Assembly: GCA_005881995.1 (NCBI GenBank)
Contig: VBHV01000578.1
Location: 1 to 5,698, forward strand
Length of the DNA: 5,698 bases
Direction: 5' to 3'
From: Chloroflexota bacterium
Lineage (GTDB): Bacteria > Chloroflexota > Ktedonobacteria > Ktedonobacterales > Ktedonobacteraceae
The notes beneath the pieces were generated by a model. It had not been told where the DNA came from. It saw only the letters and a list, made by a program, of their open reading frames with translations, and did no database searches. Numbering within the stretch: position 1 is the first letter of the stretch; every line of letters starts with the position of its first letter. The position numbers and the translations under genes were made by a program. Below, in pieces: positions 5,140 through 5,698 of this stretch.

Positions 5140-5698
5140 TTACCCCCGTTCCCTGGACGACCCGATCCCCATCTCCTCTCGGTACTTCGTCACCGTGCGT
5201 CTCGCCATAGAAATGCCTCGTGCGGTCATCAGGCGGGCCAGTTCATCGTCGCTCAAACGCCGTCTGGGGTTCTCCGATGCGATCAACTCACGCAGGATAT
5301 CCTTGAGGCCCAGAGAGCCATCAAAGAAATCAGAGAGCGGGATCAGGCGGCCATTGGGGAGCAAGGCGTATTTGTTGGCGGTGGCGCGGCTGACCGTGCC
5401 TTCATCCAGATTCAGGCGCGCGGCTACTTCGGCGCGGGTGAACGGCCGCAGGTAGCGAATACCTTTCTCTAGAAATTCTTGCTGGTAATCCACAATCAGT
5501 TCTGCTATCTGCTTGAGCGTGCGCCAACGGCGTTGGATACAATCGATGAAAAACCTGGCGCGATCACTGTGGTGCCGTATATAGCGCTGTACTTCCTTAT
5601 AAGTGGGTTCATGTTCCAGGTCTAAGGGCTGCGTGCCATAGCCAGGGCCAATATGAAAGCCGTAGCGTTTCTCCTCGATCAGTTCCACCTCGAAGCCC
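5140..5698 (-). CDS. rpoN: RNA polymerase sigma-54 factor RpoN, C-terminal part (cut by window edge)
   Basis: RpoN directs RNA polymerase to -24/-12 promoters, which need AAA+ enhancer-binding activators to open. The last 185 codons are visible. The reading frame stays open to the edge, and the residues there (GFEVEL) match the interior of the core-binding domain. The GTG at 5688 is therefore not the start and the N-terminus lies outside. Counting from the codon at 5688 as 1, the visible parts are the end of the core-binding domain (RRWRTLKQIAELIVDYQ at 53-69), the -12 helix-turn-helix (TRAEVAARLNLDEGTVSRA, about 84-102, then TANKY) and the RpoN box ARRTVTKYRE at 162-171 (5176-5205). Two features are unusual: the recognition segment reads DEGTVSR where HESTVSR is typical, and the stretch from FF to the ENP motif is about 11 residues shorter than in E. 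coli. The stop lies 2 nt from the stop of convergent rqcH. Confidence 0.92.
   Translation of the reverse strand, partial: GFEVELIEEKRYGFHIGPGYGTQPLDLEHEPTYKEVQRYIRHHSDRARFFIDCIQRRWRTLKQIAELIVDYQQEFLEKGIRYLRPFTRAEVAARLNLDEGTVSRATANKYALLPNGRLIPLSDFFDGSLGLKDILRELIASENPRRRLSDDELARLMTARGISMARRTVTKYREEMGIGSSRERG

Overview
The window holds five protein-coding genes packed tightly on both strands: a compact isocitrate dehydrogenase (+), class II fructose-1,6-bisphosphatase glpX (-), guanylate kinase gmk (-), the ribosome quality-control factor rqcH (+), and the C-terminal part of sigma-54 rpoN (-), which runs off the right edge. I see no rRNA, tRNA, insertion sequence, phage gene or CRISPR array. The genes are housekeeping in character, the DNA is moderately GC-rich, and base use looks even throughout. 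The protein flavours suggest a bacterium outside the Proteobacteria, and I lean to Chloroflexota (possibly Ktedonobacteria-like). That placement is an impression from the sequences, not a search result.

Layout: positions 1-56 are a short leader with a perfect 7+7 bp palindrome and a strong ribosome binding site for the dehydrogenase (57-1151). That gene converges on glpX (1161-2174) with a 9-nt gap, and a weak terminator-like hairpin plus T-run for the glpX transcript lies inside the end of the dehydrogenase gene. gmk (2268-2918) lies 93 nt upstream of glpX on the same strand, and the two probably form one transcript. A 275-nt divergent region (2919-3193) separates gmk from rqcH (3194-5137). 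It holds a perfect 6+6 bp inverted repeat and a -10-like hexamer directly before the rqcH start. rqcH then converges on rpoN (5140 to the edge) with a 2-nt gap.

The genes serve different jobs: TCA-cycle carbon flow, gluconeogenesis, guanine nucleotide supply, rescue of stalled 50S subunits by alanine tailing, and alternative-sigma transcription. The gmk/rqcH proximity recalls Bacillus, where rqcH (yloA) and gmk are also close neighbours. The points most worth a second look are the divergent, shortened sigma-54 C-terminus, the dehydrogenase that combines a short IDH3/IPMDH-sized body with NADP-type coenzyme residues, the Asp-to-Glu change at the Asp-Arg functional pair of RqcH, and the regulatory-looking palindromes. 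I found no convincing new multi-gene system.
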